Source: Polyangiaceae bacterium
GTDB lineage: Bacteria; Myxococcota_A; Polyangia; Polyangiales; Polyangiaceae
Assembly: GCA_016715885.1 (NCBI GenBank)
Contig: JADJXL010000024.1
Location: 1-64,000, forward strand
Reading direction: 5' to 3'
Length of the DNA: 64,000 nucleotides
This document shows positions 34,996 through 44,124 of this stretch, in pieces. Positions within the stretch are counted from its first letter, which is position 1. Every line of letters starts with the position of its first letter. The translations under genes were made by a program, and so were the position numbers. The notes below the pieces were generated by a model. It worked only from the letters and a program-made list of their open reading frames with translations, had not been told where the DNA came from and did not search any database.

Positions 34996-36129
34996 ATGTC
35001 CACGTTCAGCCAAGCCGAGGCCGCCGTACGTCGCGCGATCATCGCGGCAAGCGACGGCTTGATTGATCGCCGCGCACTCGTCGAGCTCATCGCCATGGCC
35101 GCCATCGCAGGCGAACACGTGCTCGTGATAGGTCCACCGGGCACGGCGAAAAGCGAAGCGGTGCGACGTATTGCTTCGAGCCTCGGGGGCACGTACTTCG
35201 AATATCTACTTGGACGATTCACCGAACCGAGCGAAATCTTTGGTCCCGTGAGCCTGAAACGGCTCAAAGACGGCGTCGTCGAGACCGAAACGGCGGGCAT
35301 GTTGCCCGAAGCCGACATTGCATTCCTCGATGAAGTGTTCCTCGGCTCGACGGCGATTCTCAATACGCTGCTCGGGATTCTGAACGAACGCCGATTTCGG
35401 CGCGGTCACACGTCGATTCAATGTCCTTTGCGCGTATGCGTGGGCGCGTCCAATCGATTGCCCGAAGACGAAACGCTCGCGGCCTTTGCCGATCGTTTTC
35501 TCGTGCGCGTCTTCGTCGGCCCCATTGGCGATTCACGCCTGGAAGAATTGCTCGACGCGAGCTGGCAGCAGTGGCAGCCGGAAAAAGGGAAAATCGCATC
35601 CATCGACGATATCGATGTTTTGTCTCGTGCGGCTCGCAGCGTCGATGTGACGCACGTTCGTTCGGCATTGGCGCAGGCCATTCGGATCGTGCGAGGTGTG
35701 GGCGTCGAATTGACGGACAGGCGAGCGGCCCGTGTGCAAAGGCTCGTGGCTGCTGCGGCCGCCATTGCGGGAAAAAACCGAGCCGATGAACGAGACTTGT
35801 GGCCCATCGTGTACGCGATTCCCACGGAAGCAGGTCAGCAGCTCGCACGAAATGCATTGCGTGATTTGTTGGCCTCGTCGGAAAACACGAGCTTGTCGGC
35901 AGCGGCCGAAGAGGGGTCATCGGGTCCGAAAGCGCGTGCGAATCGAATCGTCGCGCACGCTCGCGGGTTGCTCGATACGGCTGCAAGCACGGAAGACAAG
36001 GCGGCATTTCGGCTAAAATTGGAAGGCGTGGCTCGAGAAATCGACGCGGGATTTTCGCCCACGACCATGCCTCCCGAGCTTGCGGAAGTCCGTTCACGCA
36101 TCGTCGCTGCATTGGCCTCTGCAAAATGA
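34996..36129 (+). CDS. MoxR-family AAA+ ATPase of a ternary system
   Basis: This is a 377-residue AAA+ ATPase. Walker A is GPPGTAKS (about 46-53), Walker B is ADIAFLDEVF (about 107-115), sensor 1 is CVGASNRLPEDE, and arginine-finger-like DRFLVRV follows. The N-terminal GRFTEPSEIFGPVSL and ETAGMLPEAD are MoxR/RavA signatures. MoxR ATPases usually act as chaperone-like partners of von Willebrand factor A proteins. Three such partner genes follow in the same operon; the next overlaps by ATGA (36126-36129). The start at 34996 is chosen for the good N-terminus and has no ribosome site upstream. Confidence 0.9.
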   Translation: MSTFSQAEAAVRRAIIAASDGLIDRRALVELIAMAAIAGEHVLVIGPPGTAKSEAVRRIASSLGGTYFEYLLGRFTEPSEIFGPVSLKRLKDGVVETETAGMLPEADIAFLDEVFLGSTAILNTLLGILNERRFRRGHTSIQCPLRVCVGASNRLPEDETLAAFADRFLVRVFVGPIGDSRLEELLDASWQQWQPEKGKIASIDDIDVLSRAARSVDVTHVRSALAQAIRIVRGVGVELTDRRAARVQRLVAAAAAIAGKNRADERDLWPIVYAIPTEAGQQLARNALRDLLASSENTSLSAAAEEGSSGPKARANRIVAHARGLLDTAASTEDKAAFRLKLEGVAREIDAGFSPTTMPPELAEVRSRIVAALASAK

Positions 36130-36560
36130 ACGCGGGTTTTGTCACGTGGTCCGATCGCGAGCCTCCGCTCGTCGCGTGCGCTGTCGCGGCACAGGGCAGC
36201 GTCGCGAAAGAATTGGCGAATCGGTTGCTCCATCTCGACGACGCGGCGCTTTTGCGACTTGCGGGCGTTGCGGGGCCAAACACGATCGTCCTTTTGGGTG
36301 ACGAAGCGGATTTGCCGTGGGTGGATGGCGTTTTGTATTTGGGGCGCGATCCATTGGCGCCGTCGTTGCTCTTGCCGACCCGAATGGAGCCGCTCGTGCC
36401 CACGGCCAATTTGCTCGAACGTGCAATGAAACATCGCTTTGAAACGTTATCGCCTCCGCTGGCGATTCTGCCTGAAACGCTGACGGTCATTTCTTGTAAC
36501 AAGGCATTGCGCTTGCGACGCGACCGCATCGAAGCGTTTCTTTCGGAGGGAAAACGCTGA
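36126..36560 (+). CDS. Small bpX-like protein of a MoxR-vWA-propeller ternary system
   Basis: This is a 144-residue protein that starts inside the MoxR stop codon (ATGA) and ends on the first base of the next ATG (TGATG). It contains VAGPNTIVLLGDEADLPWVD and VLYLGRDPLAPSLLLPTRM. This 'LPWVDGVxYLGRD...LLLPT' block is characteristic of a small domain repeatedly found next to MoxR and vWA-propeller genes in the published ternary-system set (the bpX families). I assign it to that group by context and this motif, not by a family search. It is probably an adaptor. Confidence 0.65.
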   Translation: MNAGFVTWSDREPPLVACAVAAQGSVAKELANRLLHLDDAALLRLAGVAGPNTIVLLGDEADLPWVDGVLYLGRDPLAPSLLLPTRMEPLVPTANLLERAMKHRFETLSPPLAILPETLTVISCNKALRLRRDRIEAFLSEGKR

Positions 36561-38323
36561 TGGATTTGCCTCGCGCGTTATTACCTTGGAGACAATCGTT
36601 ATCGATTTTCCCAGAGGATTTGGCCATTGCGCTCGGCGGCGTCATCGACAAGCTCGCGCTGCTGATTGGTCCGCTCGTGTCGCCGGACGGCGGAGGGCGC
36701 GGTGAACCGGATGGAGTCGACGGCGTTGGCCGACGCGGATCGTTCGATCGGCTTTTGGCGACGGAATGGGCGCTTGCGGAAGAAGCGCCGCTCGAATTTT
36801 TGCGCCGGGTGAGCACGGGGGAGCTGTCGTTTCTCGACATTGCGCACAAAAAACCCGCAGTCGCAAGGCAATGTGTCGCGCTGTTCGACGTGGGCCCGGA
36901 TGGGCGCGGCGGGCCGCGCATCGTGCACCTTGCAGCGCTCATTTTATTGGCACAACGTGCACGGGACGGCGGCGCGAGTTTTTCATGGGGCTTCTTGCAA
37001 GATGAATCTGGTGAATTGGTTTCGGACGTCAATGAAGAGAGCGTTCGCAAGTTGCTGAAGGCATCGAGTAATCGCCGGATGGTCATCGACGATGCCATGC
37101 GCTTTTATCAGGCATTTCATGAAGAAGAGCCCGAAGTGTGGTTCGTTGGGAGCCCGAGCACGACGCAGGTCATTTCGGAAATATCTCCGCATCGTGTCGA
37201 AGTCGAGGACAGTTTCGACCCAGACAAACCATTCGATGTCATCGTGAATGTTTTTGGCAATCAGAAAAAACCTCGATCGGTTCGATTGGAATTGCCTCCC
37301 AAGCAGGAGTCGGTGCGGCTCATTCGGGATCCGTTTCAAGTTGCGCGCGTCACGCCGCAGAAGTCGAAAACAAGCATCGATCCGCGTACGAACATCGTTT
37401 TCTGCCGGACCAATCGAAAGCTTTTCTTGCGCGGAAGCGAGGGCGAATTGCTGACGATTCCGATCCCGAATTCTCCCAATGCGACGGAAGTGCCCAAGCC
37501 GCGTGTTTTTCGGCCGCCTTCGGGCCAATGGATCGTGGGCGTAGGACGACATCAGAAGTCCAGTACGCTCGTCGTGGCTGCGCAAACCGACGACGCGCTC
37601 GTGCTGCATCATCTGTCGAAGCGAGGGTGCACGTCGATGCGTCACGAGCAATATCGTACGCTCGCAGGCACTTCCGTGCCCAACGCTCAGTATATCTTGC
37701 CCGTAGACGTCGCCTCGCGTGAACGACCAAAACTCGGTACACTTTTTTTCGTGGATGACACCAGCGGGTTTTTGTACAACGAATATGACGAAGTTTTTTC
37801 ATTCATGCACGAGAAGCATACCGCGATAGTGCTATCCAATACTGCCCGCGCAGCATTCGAGCATGACTATCATTTTTGTATCTTGTGCAGAGTATCGCAG
37901 ACGTTGATGCGTTCATTTCCGCCCAAACCACGTGACGACATCTTCCTGAATGTTCCGTTCGACAACGCGATCGTGGCGCCTTCTGGTCATTTCGGCCTGC
38001 AACGCGGCAATGAAGCTTGGATTTTCATGGACGCGGCGGGCAAGAGGCTAAGCTCCAAAAGAATCGAGGACGGTCATACCTTGCTCGCAATCGTCGATGC
38101 GGCGCAGCCCTGTTTTGTTTCGCTGGACGAATCGCGCACGCGAATCGTGCTTGTCGGTGGGGAACGCCCCGAGACGTGGGTCAATTCGCCCGTACCCATT
38201 CGAGCCGCAACGGCAAATGTGCGCGCGTGGCTGGCCGCATTCATCACGGAGGAAAACGAGCTGTGCGTGTATTCGCGCGAGCACAATACGCTCGTGCTTC
38301 GCCTGCGATTGGGTGAACCATGA
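36560..38323 (+). CDS. vWA-like / beta-propeller component of the ternary system
   Basis: This is a 587-residue protein. The N-terminal ~180 residues include a degenerate von Willebrand A-like core: ARQCVALFDVGPDGRGGPRI, where the classic DxSxS metal site reads DVGPD, then LAALILLAQRARDGGASFSW. Next to this, VSDVNEESVRKLLKA is a helical insert. From about residue 215 the protein is beta-rich, with repeated four-stranded units (FDVIVNVFGN; QWIVGVGRHQ; DAIVAPSGHFGLQRG). I read this as a beta-propeller of six or more blades. It is transcribed with the MoxR gene, overlapping by one base upstream and ATGA downstream. Confidence 0.72.
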   Translation: MDLPRALLPWRQSLSIFPEDLAIALGGVIDKLALLIGPLVSPDGGGRGEPDGVDGVGRRGSFDRLLATEWALAEEAPLEFLRRVSTGELSFLDIAHKKPAVARQCVALFDVGPDGRGGPRIVHLAALILLAQRARDGGASFSWGFLQDESGELVSDVNEESVRKLLKASSNRRMVIDDAMRFYQAFHEEEPEVWFVGSPSTTQVISEISPHRVEVEDSFDPDKPFDVIVNVFGNQKKPRSVRLELPPKQESVRLIRDPFQVARVTPQKSKTSIDPRTNIVFCRTNRKLFLRGSEGELLTIPIPNSPNATEVPKPRVFRPPSGQWIVGVGRHQKSSTLVVAAQTDDALVLHHLSKRGCTSMRHEQYRTLAGTSVPNAQYILPVDVASRERPKLGTLFFVDDTSGFLYNEYDEVFSFMHEKHTAIVLSNTARAAFEHDYHFCILCRVSQTLMRSFPPKPRDDIFLNVPFDNAIVAPSGHFGLQRGNEAWIFMDAAGKRLSSKRIEDGHTLLAIVDAAQPCFVSLDESRTRIVLVGGERPETWVNSPVPIRAATANVRAWLAAFITEENELCVYSREHNTLVLRLRLGEP

Positions 38324-41300
38324 AACCGCGGCGGCTTTTGCATCGAGGCACCGTGCAAGCGTCGGCATTTTGGATCGATGAATCGGTCATTGGCACCGAA
38401 GTCGCCCGGCGCCGGATCCTCGAAATGCGCGGCGTCGAAGAAGTGCGGCGTTTGGCGGGCGGGCTCTTCGTGCGCCTGCTGGCGCCTGCATGGGTCGCCG
38501 CCTCTCATGCGCCAGGCGTGCCGCTCGTCTTTTGTCGCGGCATTCTCGTAGGAGCGCCGCTCGATCCAGACGAGCTCGATATGCTGGCGCCCACTGCAGA
38601 TGCGATTGTTTTGGTGCGCGGCGGGGAGACCATCGTCACGACGCTCGAATCGTCTGCGCCCGAAGATTTGGCAACATGGATTGATCTTTCCGATTGGCAC
38701 GCTGAAGACGTCAAACCGCTTGGCAAAGTGCTAGCTCGGCCGCTTTTGGCGCCACCAGCAAAAGAGATCGACCCGCGCAAGGTTGCTGGAATTGGTCCGC
38801 CATCGCCGGAAGCGCTCGCGTTCGCCGAATCATTGGCCAAGGGGCACCAATCATTGGCAACGACAACCAAACCAGGGTTCGCGTCGTCGCTTCTTGGCTC
38901 CTTCTCTGCTGTTCTGTCGTCAATGGCAGCATTGCTTGGACGCAAGCCGAAGCGCGTTTCGAGCAATCATACGCAAAGCCGAGCGCTCGTTGCAAGGCCC
39001 TCGGAGCGTGAACCGAAGGAAAATTGGACGGACAAACTACGCATGGCGCTGAATACGGCGGCAGCGAAGTTTCTCTTATGGGCAGGGTTTGCGTCGTCGA
39101 TTGGTCGTCGTCAAGCAGATTATTTGGCAAAAACGTTTTCGATGTTCGACTCGGGGGACCTCGATGAAGCATTGCGACATGCCATTCCACTAGGTGATGG
39201 AACGGGCAAGCCCAAACCGCTGGCGCTCGGCGTGCCCACGCCTCGAACGGACCTTTCCATTCACACGACCAGGGGCGAAGCATCTTCGACGCTCGGGTTT
39301 GGCGGGAACATATTCGAGGAATTGCGTATTCGTTATCGAAAGGCAATCGAGCAACTGGAGAAGCAAGGGCGAATCAAGGAAGCTGCGTTCGTTTTGGCAG
39401 AATTGCTCGGTGCGAGCGAAGAAGCGGTTTCCTTTTTGGAAAAACACCACGAATACCAATTGGCTGCCGAGCTTGCCGAAGGGCGCAATTTGGATCCGGC
39501 GCTCGTCGTTCGTCAATGGATCCTTGCTGGTGATCGTGATCGAGCTCTTTTGCTTGCACGTCGTACGGGTGCGTTTGCTGCGGCCATCGCGCGACTCGAA
39601 CAATCGCATCCTCATCATGCCGAGGTATTGCGAGTATTATGGGCCAATCAATTGGCCTCGTCGGGCGCTTACGCGGCGGCGGTTCAAGCCATCTGGCCCG
39701 TCGAAGTGGCGCGGCACATCGCGCGCGATTGGATCGAGCGGGGCATCGAGGTCGGCGGGGTTCCCGGAGCGCGCCTTTTGGCAACGAAAGCGTGGCTCGT
39801 GCCGGAAGAGTTCGATTCGGTCGTTTCCATCGTTCGAGCATTGCCGCGGGACGAATCCGAAGAATCGATCGCCACGTGGACGGCGCTCGGTCAATCGGTT
39901 CTCACGAATCCGTCGTCCAAGACGATGCGCATTCTCGCGCGAGCGTGCGTCCGCGCACTTCTCCCGCACGAGAGCGACCGCAATACGAGAACGCTCGTCG
40001 AAAAGCTCACCACGGCCGCAGAAGATGCCGTGCTGCTCGCGGATATTCGTCGACAAGCGCCGAGCGAGACGCATGTACCCAACGTTCGGTTGTGGATGGC
40101 TGCGTTATCGGATGTCGGGAAGGCTCGAACCCAGAACGAGGACGGTTATCTCATGGCGATGGTGGAAGAATCGACGTGCACTCCGCACGCGAACATCGTC
40201 CAGGAACGACCCTTGCCGACGCGAGGTGCGCTTTTCGCCGTCGCGGATGGGATGGGCGGCTATAGCGCTGCCGAAATCGTCGATTTGGCATTCAAGACGC
40301 TTTCCCGGTCGGTGCAAAGTGCAAATTTCAGCCCGGAATCGATCGGCACGAACCTCGTCCGCGCAGTCGAAGATGCGAGTGCCGCCATTTATAAAAAGAC
40401 AACCGATGATCGAAAGTTTTATGGGTGTGGATCCACCATTACCGCGACTCGGCTTTTTGGTGACGTGCTTTGGGTTGCCCAAGTCGGGGATACTCGGGCA
40501 TACATCTTCCGCGATGAAAAAATCAAATTGATCACGAAGGACCATTCACTCATCAACGAATTGATCCTTCAGGGACAACTCTCGGCCGAAGAGATTGAAA
40601 AGTTCGAGCACAAAAGTATCATCACGCGAGCGCTGGGGATCGTCGAACGGGCGAAAGTCGATCTTTATCGCGTGCGATTGCTCGATGGAGACCGCATTCT
40701 CTTGTGCACCGATGGCGTGCACGGAATGATCGATGACGCTGCCATCGAAGCGTCGCTGCGGGACGCGCCGCATGAAAAGCGCATGGCCGTAAAGTTGATG
40801 AAGGATGCCATGGTCATAAAAGGAAAAGTTTACGACGCAGGCGCCGACGACAACATGGCAATGGTGATCGCGGATGTCCGCATTCGAAATGCTCGCGCGG
40901 CTGATTCGCGCGAAGTGATTGTCGAACAGATCGAAGTCGAAGTGGAGGAAAAACCGGCGCCGACCACACGCATCATTACGCGAGCTGCGACCGACATCGG
41001 GACGATACCCGTTTACGATGCAGTGGTTTTACCGGGCGGACGGTTGCTCGTGGCCCTGGGCGAAGCGGGCGTACGAATGCTATCGCCGGAAGGGAAAACG
41101 CTGGTGCAATTCGATCAGCCGGCGCAGCGGCTCGTCATTTCGGATCATGGTGATCGAGCGATTGCGATAACCCCTCGCGGCCGCTCGTGTCGCACGGCGC
41201 GAATCGATCTCGTACGAAAGCGTGCGCAGCGATGGATCGACGCAACGCTTCATGAATTTGCAAGCAATTTTGATGGGTCCATGTGGTTTGTTTCAAACAA

Positions 41301-41886
41301 TGAGGGTATTTACGCGATCGACGCGCTCGAGGAGAATTTTCAATCGATTTGGGACATGAGGGAGCCGGGCAGTTGCCCGGACATGGTGGCAAGATCTGCA
41401 AATACAGCGAGTTTCTATAGCGCGCACGAATTTTGGACGCTCGAGCTACCGTCATTCCGATTGCGTGCACGACGCCCTGTCCCCATTGAAGACGGACATT
41501 CTTTCATCAACCTGGAGCTCGCCGCGAATGGGACCGCCATCTGCACGCTCATCCATGGAGATACCAAACGACGCAGCTTCGCCGTCCTCCATGCCCACGA
41601 GACGAAGTGGTCCACTCTGGGCGAGCACGACGCGGGCGATTTCCCGAGTTTAGCAATCGATGATTTGGGGCATTACGGGGCCTTCTGCTTCGACACTGAC
41701 CGCGATTGCATCTTGAAAGTGTTCGACCTTCGCGACAAGCGATTGCTGCTCGAAATGCACCTCGAAGCTGCTGCCAAGGTGCACATTCGTTTTCAAGCAG
41801 GGAACCTCGTCGTAGGCGACGCATCGGGGCGCGTGCTCGTCATCGACGTCGCGCGCGGCAAGGTCGTCAGCGAGTGGCGCGTGTAG
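38320..41886 (+). CDS. bpX6-like protein with PP2C phosphatase and C-terminal beta-propeller
   Basis: This is an 1188-residue protein. The N-terminus (RRLLHRGTVQASAFWIDES; GGLFVRLLAPAWV) matches the bpX6 type of ternary-system domain. A linker and a helical solenoid follow (about 330-580; YRKAIEQLEKQGRIKEAAF, ALLLARRTGAFAAAIARLE). A PP2C-family phosphatase spans about 590-852, with all metal-binding Asp positions: RTQNEDGYL, ADGMGGYS, LLCTDGVHGM and GADDNMAMV. The C-terminal ~320 residues form a beta-propeller (VLPGGRLLVALGEAG; VVGDASGRVLVIDVA). The four genes 34996-41886 overlap by one to four bases. The phosphatase suggests that Ser/Thr phosphorylation regulates the complex. The target is unknown. 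Confidence 0.8.
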   Translation: MKPRRLLHRGTVQASAFWIDESVIGTEVARRRILEMRGVEEVRRLAGGLFVRLLAPAWVAASHAPGVPLVFCRGILVGAPLDPDELDMLAPTADAIVLVRGGETIVTTLESSAPEDLATWIDLSDWHAEDVKPLGKVLARPLLAPPAKEIDPRKVAGIGPPSPEALAFAESLAKGHQSLATTTKPGFASSLLGSFSAVLSSMAALLGRKPKRVSSNHTQSRALVARPSEREPKENWTDKLRMALNTAAAKFLLWAGFASSIGRRQADYLAKTFSMFDSGDLDEALRHAIPLGDGTGKPKPLALGVPTPRTDLSIHTTRGEASSTLGFGGNIFEELRIRYRKAIEQLEKQGRIKEAAFVLAELLGASEEAVSFLEKHHEYQLAAELAEGRNLDPALVVRQWILAGDRDRALLLARRTGAFAAAIARLEQSHPHHAEVLRVLWANQLASSGAYAAAVQAIWPVEVARHIARDWIERGIEVGGVPGARLLATKAWLVPEEFDSVVSIVRALPRDESEESIATWTALGQSVLTNPSSKTMRILARACVRALLPHESDRNTRTLVEKLTTAAEDAVLLADIRRQAPSETHVPNVRLWMAALSDVGKARTQNEDGYLMAMVEESTCTPHANIVQERPLPTRGALFAVADGMGGYSAAEIVDLAFKTLSRSVQSANFSPESIGTNLVRAVEDASAAIYKKTTDDRKFYGCGSTITATRLFGDVLWVAQVGDTRAYIFRDEKIKLITKDHSLINELILQGQLSAEEIEKFEHKSIITRALGIVERAKVDLYRVRLLDGDRILLCTDGVHGMIDDAAIEASLRDAPHEKRMAVKLMKDAMVIKGKVYDAGADDNMAMVIADVRIRNARAADSREVIVEQIEVEVEEKPAPTTRIITRAATDIGTIPVYDAVVLPGGRLLVALGEAGVRMLSPEGKTLVQFDQPAQRLVISDHGDRAIAITPRGRSCRTARIDLVRKRAQRWIDATLHEFASNFDGSMWFVSNNEGIYAIDALEENFQSIWDMREPGSCPDMVARSANTASFYSAHEFWTLELPSFRLRARRPVPIEDGHSFINLELAANGTAICTLIHGDTKRRSFAVLHAHETKWSTLGEHDAGDFPSLAIDDLGHYGAFCFDTDRDCILKVFDLRDKRLLLEMHLEAAAKVHIRFQAGNLVVGDASGRVLVIDVARGKVVSEWRV

Positions 41887-41991
41887 CGACGCGATCGTTT
41901 GCACACAAACTATTCGCTCGACGACGAACCCCGATCGTTCATCCTCGAAGCATCGGACAAACGTTCGTCGAGACAAACTAGCTCGAATCGA

Positions 41992-42741
41992 TCACTTCGG
42001 CTTGCCTTGCGTCGGATCGATCTCGATCTGCCCGCCGGGCACCTTCTTCACTTCGTTGCCCGTCGGCTTCCACTTCAACGTCGGCGGGGCCGCCGCCGGT
42101 CCTCGCTTCTTGCGCTCTTCTTCCTCGCGCTTGCGTTCTTCCAAGCTCGGGACGTCGAGCACGAGGCCGCCCGCCGTGGGATCTTTGCCCAGGTACGGTT
42201 TGCCATCGATTTCGGCCACGTGAAATTCGGTGCGCCGGTTCTCCGCTCGTCCTTCGGCAAGTTCGTTGGGGCCCAAAGGTTTCGATTGGCCAAACCCCAC
42301 CGCCAAGAGGCGCAAGTGATTCACGCCGTTGTCCACGAGCCAGTTGCAGACGGAGAGGGCGCGCTGCGCGCTGAGCTCTTGGTTCTTTTGTTCGTCCCCG
42401 CGATCATCGGTGTGCCCCTCGATGCGAAAGCGTGTGACTTCGGGATGATCGTTGACGAACTGAAGGAGCGTCTTCAGCACCTTCTCGCTCTCGCCGTACT
42501 TGTGGATCGTGGCGCTGCCCGTATCGAAAACGATCTTGCCCTGAATGTAGATCTGGCTCTGGCCTTCCTTCGCGGTCCAGGGTTTCTCCGGGTACCACTT
42601 GGGCAAATTGCCATTCAATTCCGCCTTGGGAACGGGCAACGGATCCAAACGGTTGCTCGAACATCCCACGGTCAAAAGCGCAGCGAGCGCCAGCGAACTC
42701 ACGAGTGAAGAGCGGACGAGGCGGGCGAGATTCCGGTTCAT
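41992..42741 (-). CDS. OmpA-family (Pal-like) lipoprotein
   Basis: The start at 42741 (MNRNLARLVRSSLVSSLAL) gives a lipoprotein signal with lipobox TVGC. The OmpA/Pal peptidoglycan-binding domain spans about residues 60-180: IVFDTGSATI, then IEGHTDDRGDEQKNQELSAQRA, with the Asp and Arg that contact diaminopimelate. A charged Glu/Arg/Lys tail (LEERKREEEERKK) and Pro-rich end follow, atypical of Pal. It anchors the outer membrane or another protein to the cell wall. It faces away from the divergent FinO-like gene, which starts 130 bases upstream. Confidence 0.85.
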   Translation of the reverse strand: MNRNLARLVRSSLVSSLALAALLTVGCSSNRLDPLPVPKAELNGNLPKWYPEKPWTAKEGQSQIYIQGKIVFDTGSATIHKYGESEKVLKTLLQFVNDHPEVTRFRIEGHTDDRGDEQKNQELSAQRALSVCNWLVDNGVNHLRLLAVGFGQSKPLGPNELAEGRAENRRTEFHVAEIDGKPYLGKDPTAGGLVLDVPSLEERKREEEERKKRGPAAAPPTLKWKPTGNEVKKVPGGQIEIDPTQGKPK

Positions 42742-42871
42742 GGGCGATGCCAGCGTGGCCCATTGTGCCTGCGTTTCGCAAGTAGCTCCTTGAGCCCTTC
42801 GAATTGCTGCGCGCAGAGCTTGTATTTCGCGGCTGTTCCATGCACCGTCGAGGGCACGTACGGAGGCTGCC

Positions 42872-43219
42872 ATGGCGCTGTCCGGTAAGTTGGAAGTCAC
42901 GATCAAGATTAACCAGCTCCCGTCGGAAGTTGCGACGACGAAGAACGGCTGGAAAGAGTTTCAGATCGACTTCGGCGGTCGCAGTGCGGTCGTCGCGATG
43001 CGCCCGCGCTTGTGGACGCGCATCGAGACTGCGGGGCAAACGTTTCCGCATTGGATCGCCGTGATCACGGGTCAGATGGGCGAGGATGTGTCGAAGGGCT
43101 GTTTCCGGCTGCTCGAACCGAACGTACAGGTGTTCGAGTACACGCCGAAAACGCCAGCGCCTCAGCCCGCGGCTGCCGCACCAGCCGCACCGGCCGAAGC
43201 AGAGCGCAAAGAGACTTGA
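42872..43219 (+). CDS. Small FinO-like protein
   Basis: The 115-residue protein follows a GGAGG ribosome site six bases before the ATG. Its first ~85 residues (SGKLEVTIKINQLP; NGWKEFQIDF; VAMRPRLWTRIE; QTFPHWIAVITGQMG) resemble the small 'fertility inhibition FinO-like' proteins seen mainly in cyanobacteria. An Ala/Pro-rich tail follows. FinO/ProQ-fold proteins bind RNA, but these short homologues are poorly studied. The gene is divergent from the OmpA-like lipoprotein and about 50 bases before larE. The assignment rests on remembered sequence pattern only. Confidence 0.55.
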   Translation: MALSGKLEVTIKINQLPSEVATTKNGWKEFQIDFGGRSAVVAMRPRLWTRIETAGQTFPHWIAVITGQMGEDVSKGCFRLLEPNVQVFEYTPKTPAPQPAAAAPAAPAEAERKET

Positions 43220-43268
43220 TGCGACCTCGTGGCTACCGCAGCCACGCGTTGTGATCCATCCTTGGCGC

Positions 43269-44111
43269 ATGGCTCGATCAGCCGCGATTCAAGACAAACT
43301 CGTTCGCCTGCGTGCTCGGCTCGCAGAGCTGAAGTCCGTTCTCGTGTGTTATTCCGGCGGCGTGGACAGCGCGTTTGTCCTGGCCATCGCACACGAGGTC
43401 CTCGGTGCGCGCGCCGTCGGGATGACCGCGGTCTCGCCAAGCCTTGCGCCGCGCGAACGCGAAGAGGCCATCGAGATCGCGAAGCTCATCGGAGCCGATC
43501 ATCGTCTCGTCGAGTCACGCGAGATCGACGATCCAGCGTACGTCGCAAACAACCCCGATCGCTGCTTTCACTGCAAGAGCGAGCTGTATCGTATCGCCAC
43601 GGAGAAGCGCATCGAGTGGGGGCTCGACGCGGTCTTGAACGGCGTCAACCATGACGATCTTGGCGACTACCGTCCCGGCATCGAGGCCGCGAAGCTCGCG
43701 GGCGTGGCAAGTCCTCTCGTCGACCTGGGTTTTACCAAGGAAGACGTCCGAGCTGGAGCGGCGGAGATGGGTTTGCCCATCTGGGACAAACCGGCGGCGG
43801 CGTGTTTGTCAAGCCGCATTCCGTACGGCACGAGCGTGACGCGTGAGAGGCTGGATCAGATTGGTGGTTTGGAGGCGGCGCTGAAGGCGCTCGGATTTCG
43901 GCAAGTGCGCGTGCGGTACCACGGCGAGCTTGCACGGATCGAGCTGTCGCTCGAGGAAATCGCGCGAGCGACCGAGCCTGCATCACGCGACGCGATCGTC
44001 GCAGCGGGCAAGAAACACGGCTTTCGTTACGTGACGCTCGACCTCGGCGGATATCGCATGGGCAGCCACAACGAAGTGCTCGTGGGGAAGAGTTTGCGCG
44101 TGTTGAGCTGA
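43269..44111 (+). CDS. larE: ATP-dependent sacrificial sulfur transferase LarE
   Basis: The 280-residue protein starts MARSAAIQDKLVRLRARLAEL. It has the PP-loop motif LVCYSGGVDSAFVLAIA and NRCFHCKSELY-type NPDRCFHCKSELY, which holds the catalytic Cys of the sacrificial-sulfur type. The C-terminal KPAAACLSSRIPYG and RVRYHGELARIEL stretches fit the adenine-binding/dimer region. LarE adenylates and then donates its own Cys sulfur to a pyridinium thioacid to build the nickel-pincer nucleotide cofactor of lactate racemase and relatives. larB and larC are not in the window. Confidence 0.92.
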   Translation: MARSAAIQDKLVRLRARLAELKSVLVCYSGGVDSAFVLAIAHEVLGARAVGMTAVSPSLAPREREEAIEIAKLIGADHRLVESREIDDPAYVANNPDRCFHCKSELYRIATEKRIEWGLDAVLNGVNHDDLGDYRPGIEAAKLAGVASPLVDLGFTKEDVRAGAAEMGLPIWDKPAAACLSSRIPYGTSVTRERLDQIGGLEAALKALGFRQVRVRYHGELARIELSLEEIARATEPASRDAIVAAGKKHGFRYVTLDLGGYRMGSHNEVLVGKSLRVLS

Positions 44112-44124
44112 AAGGTTTGTCCCG

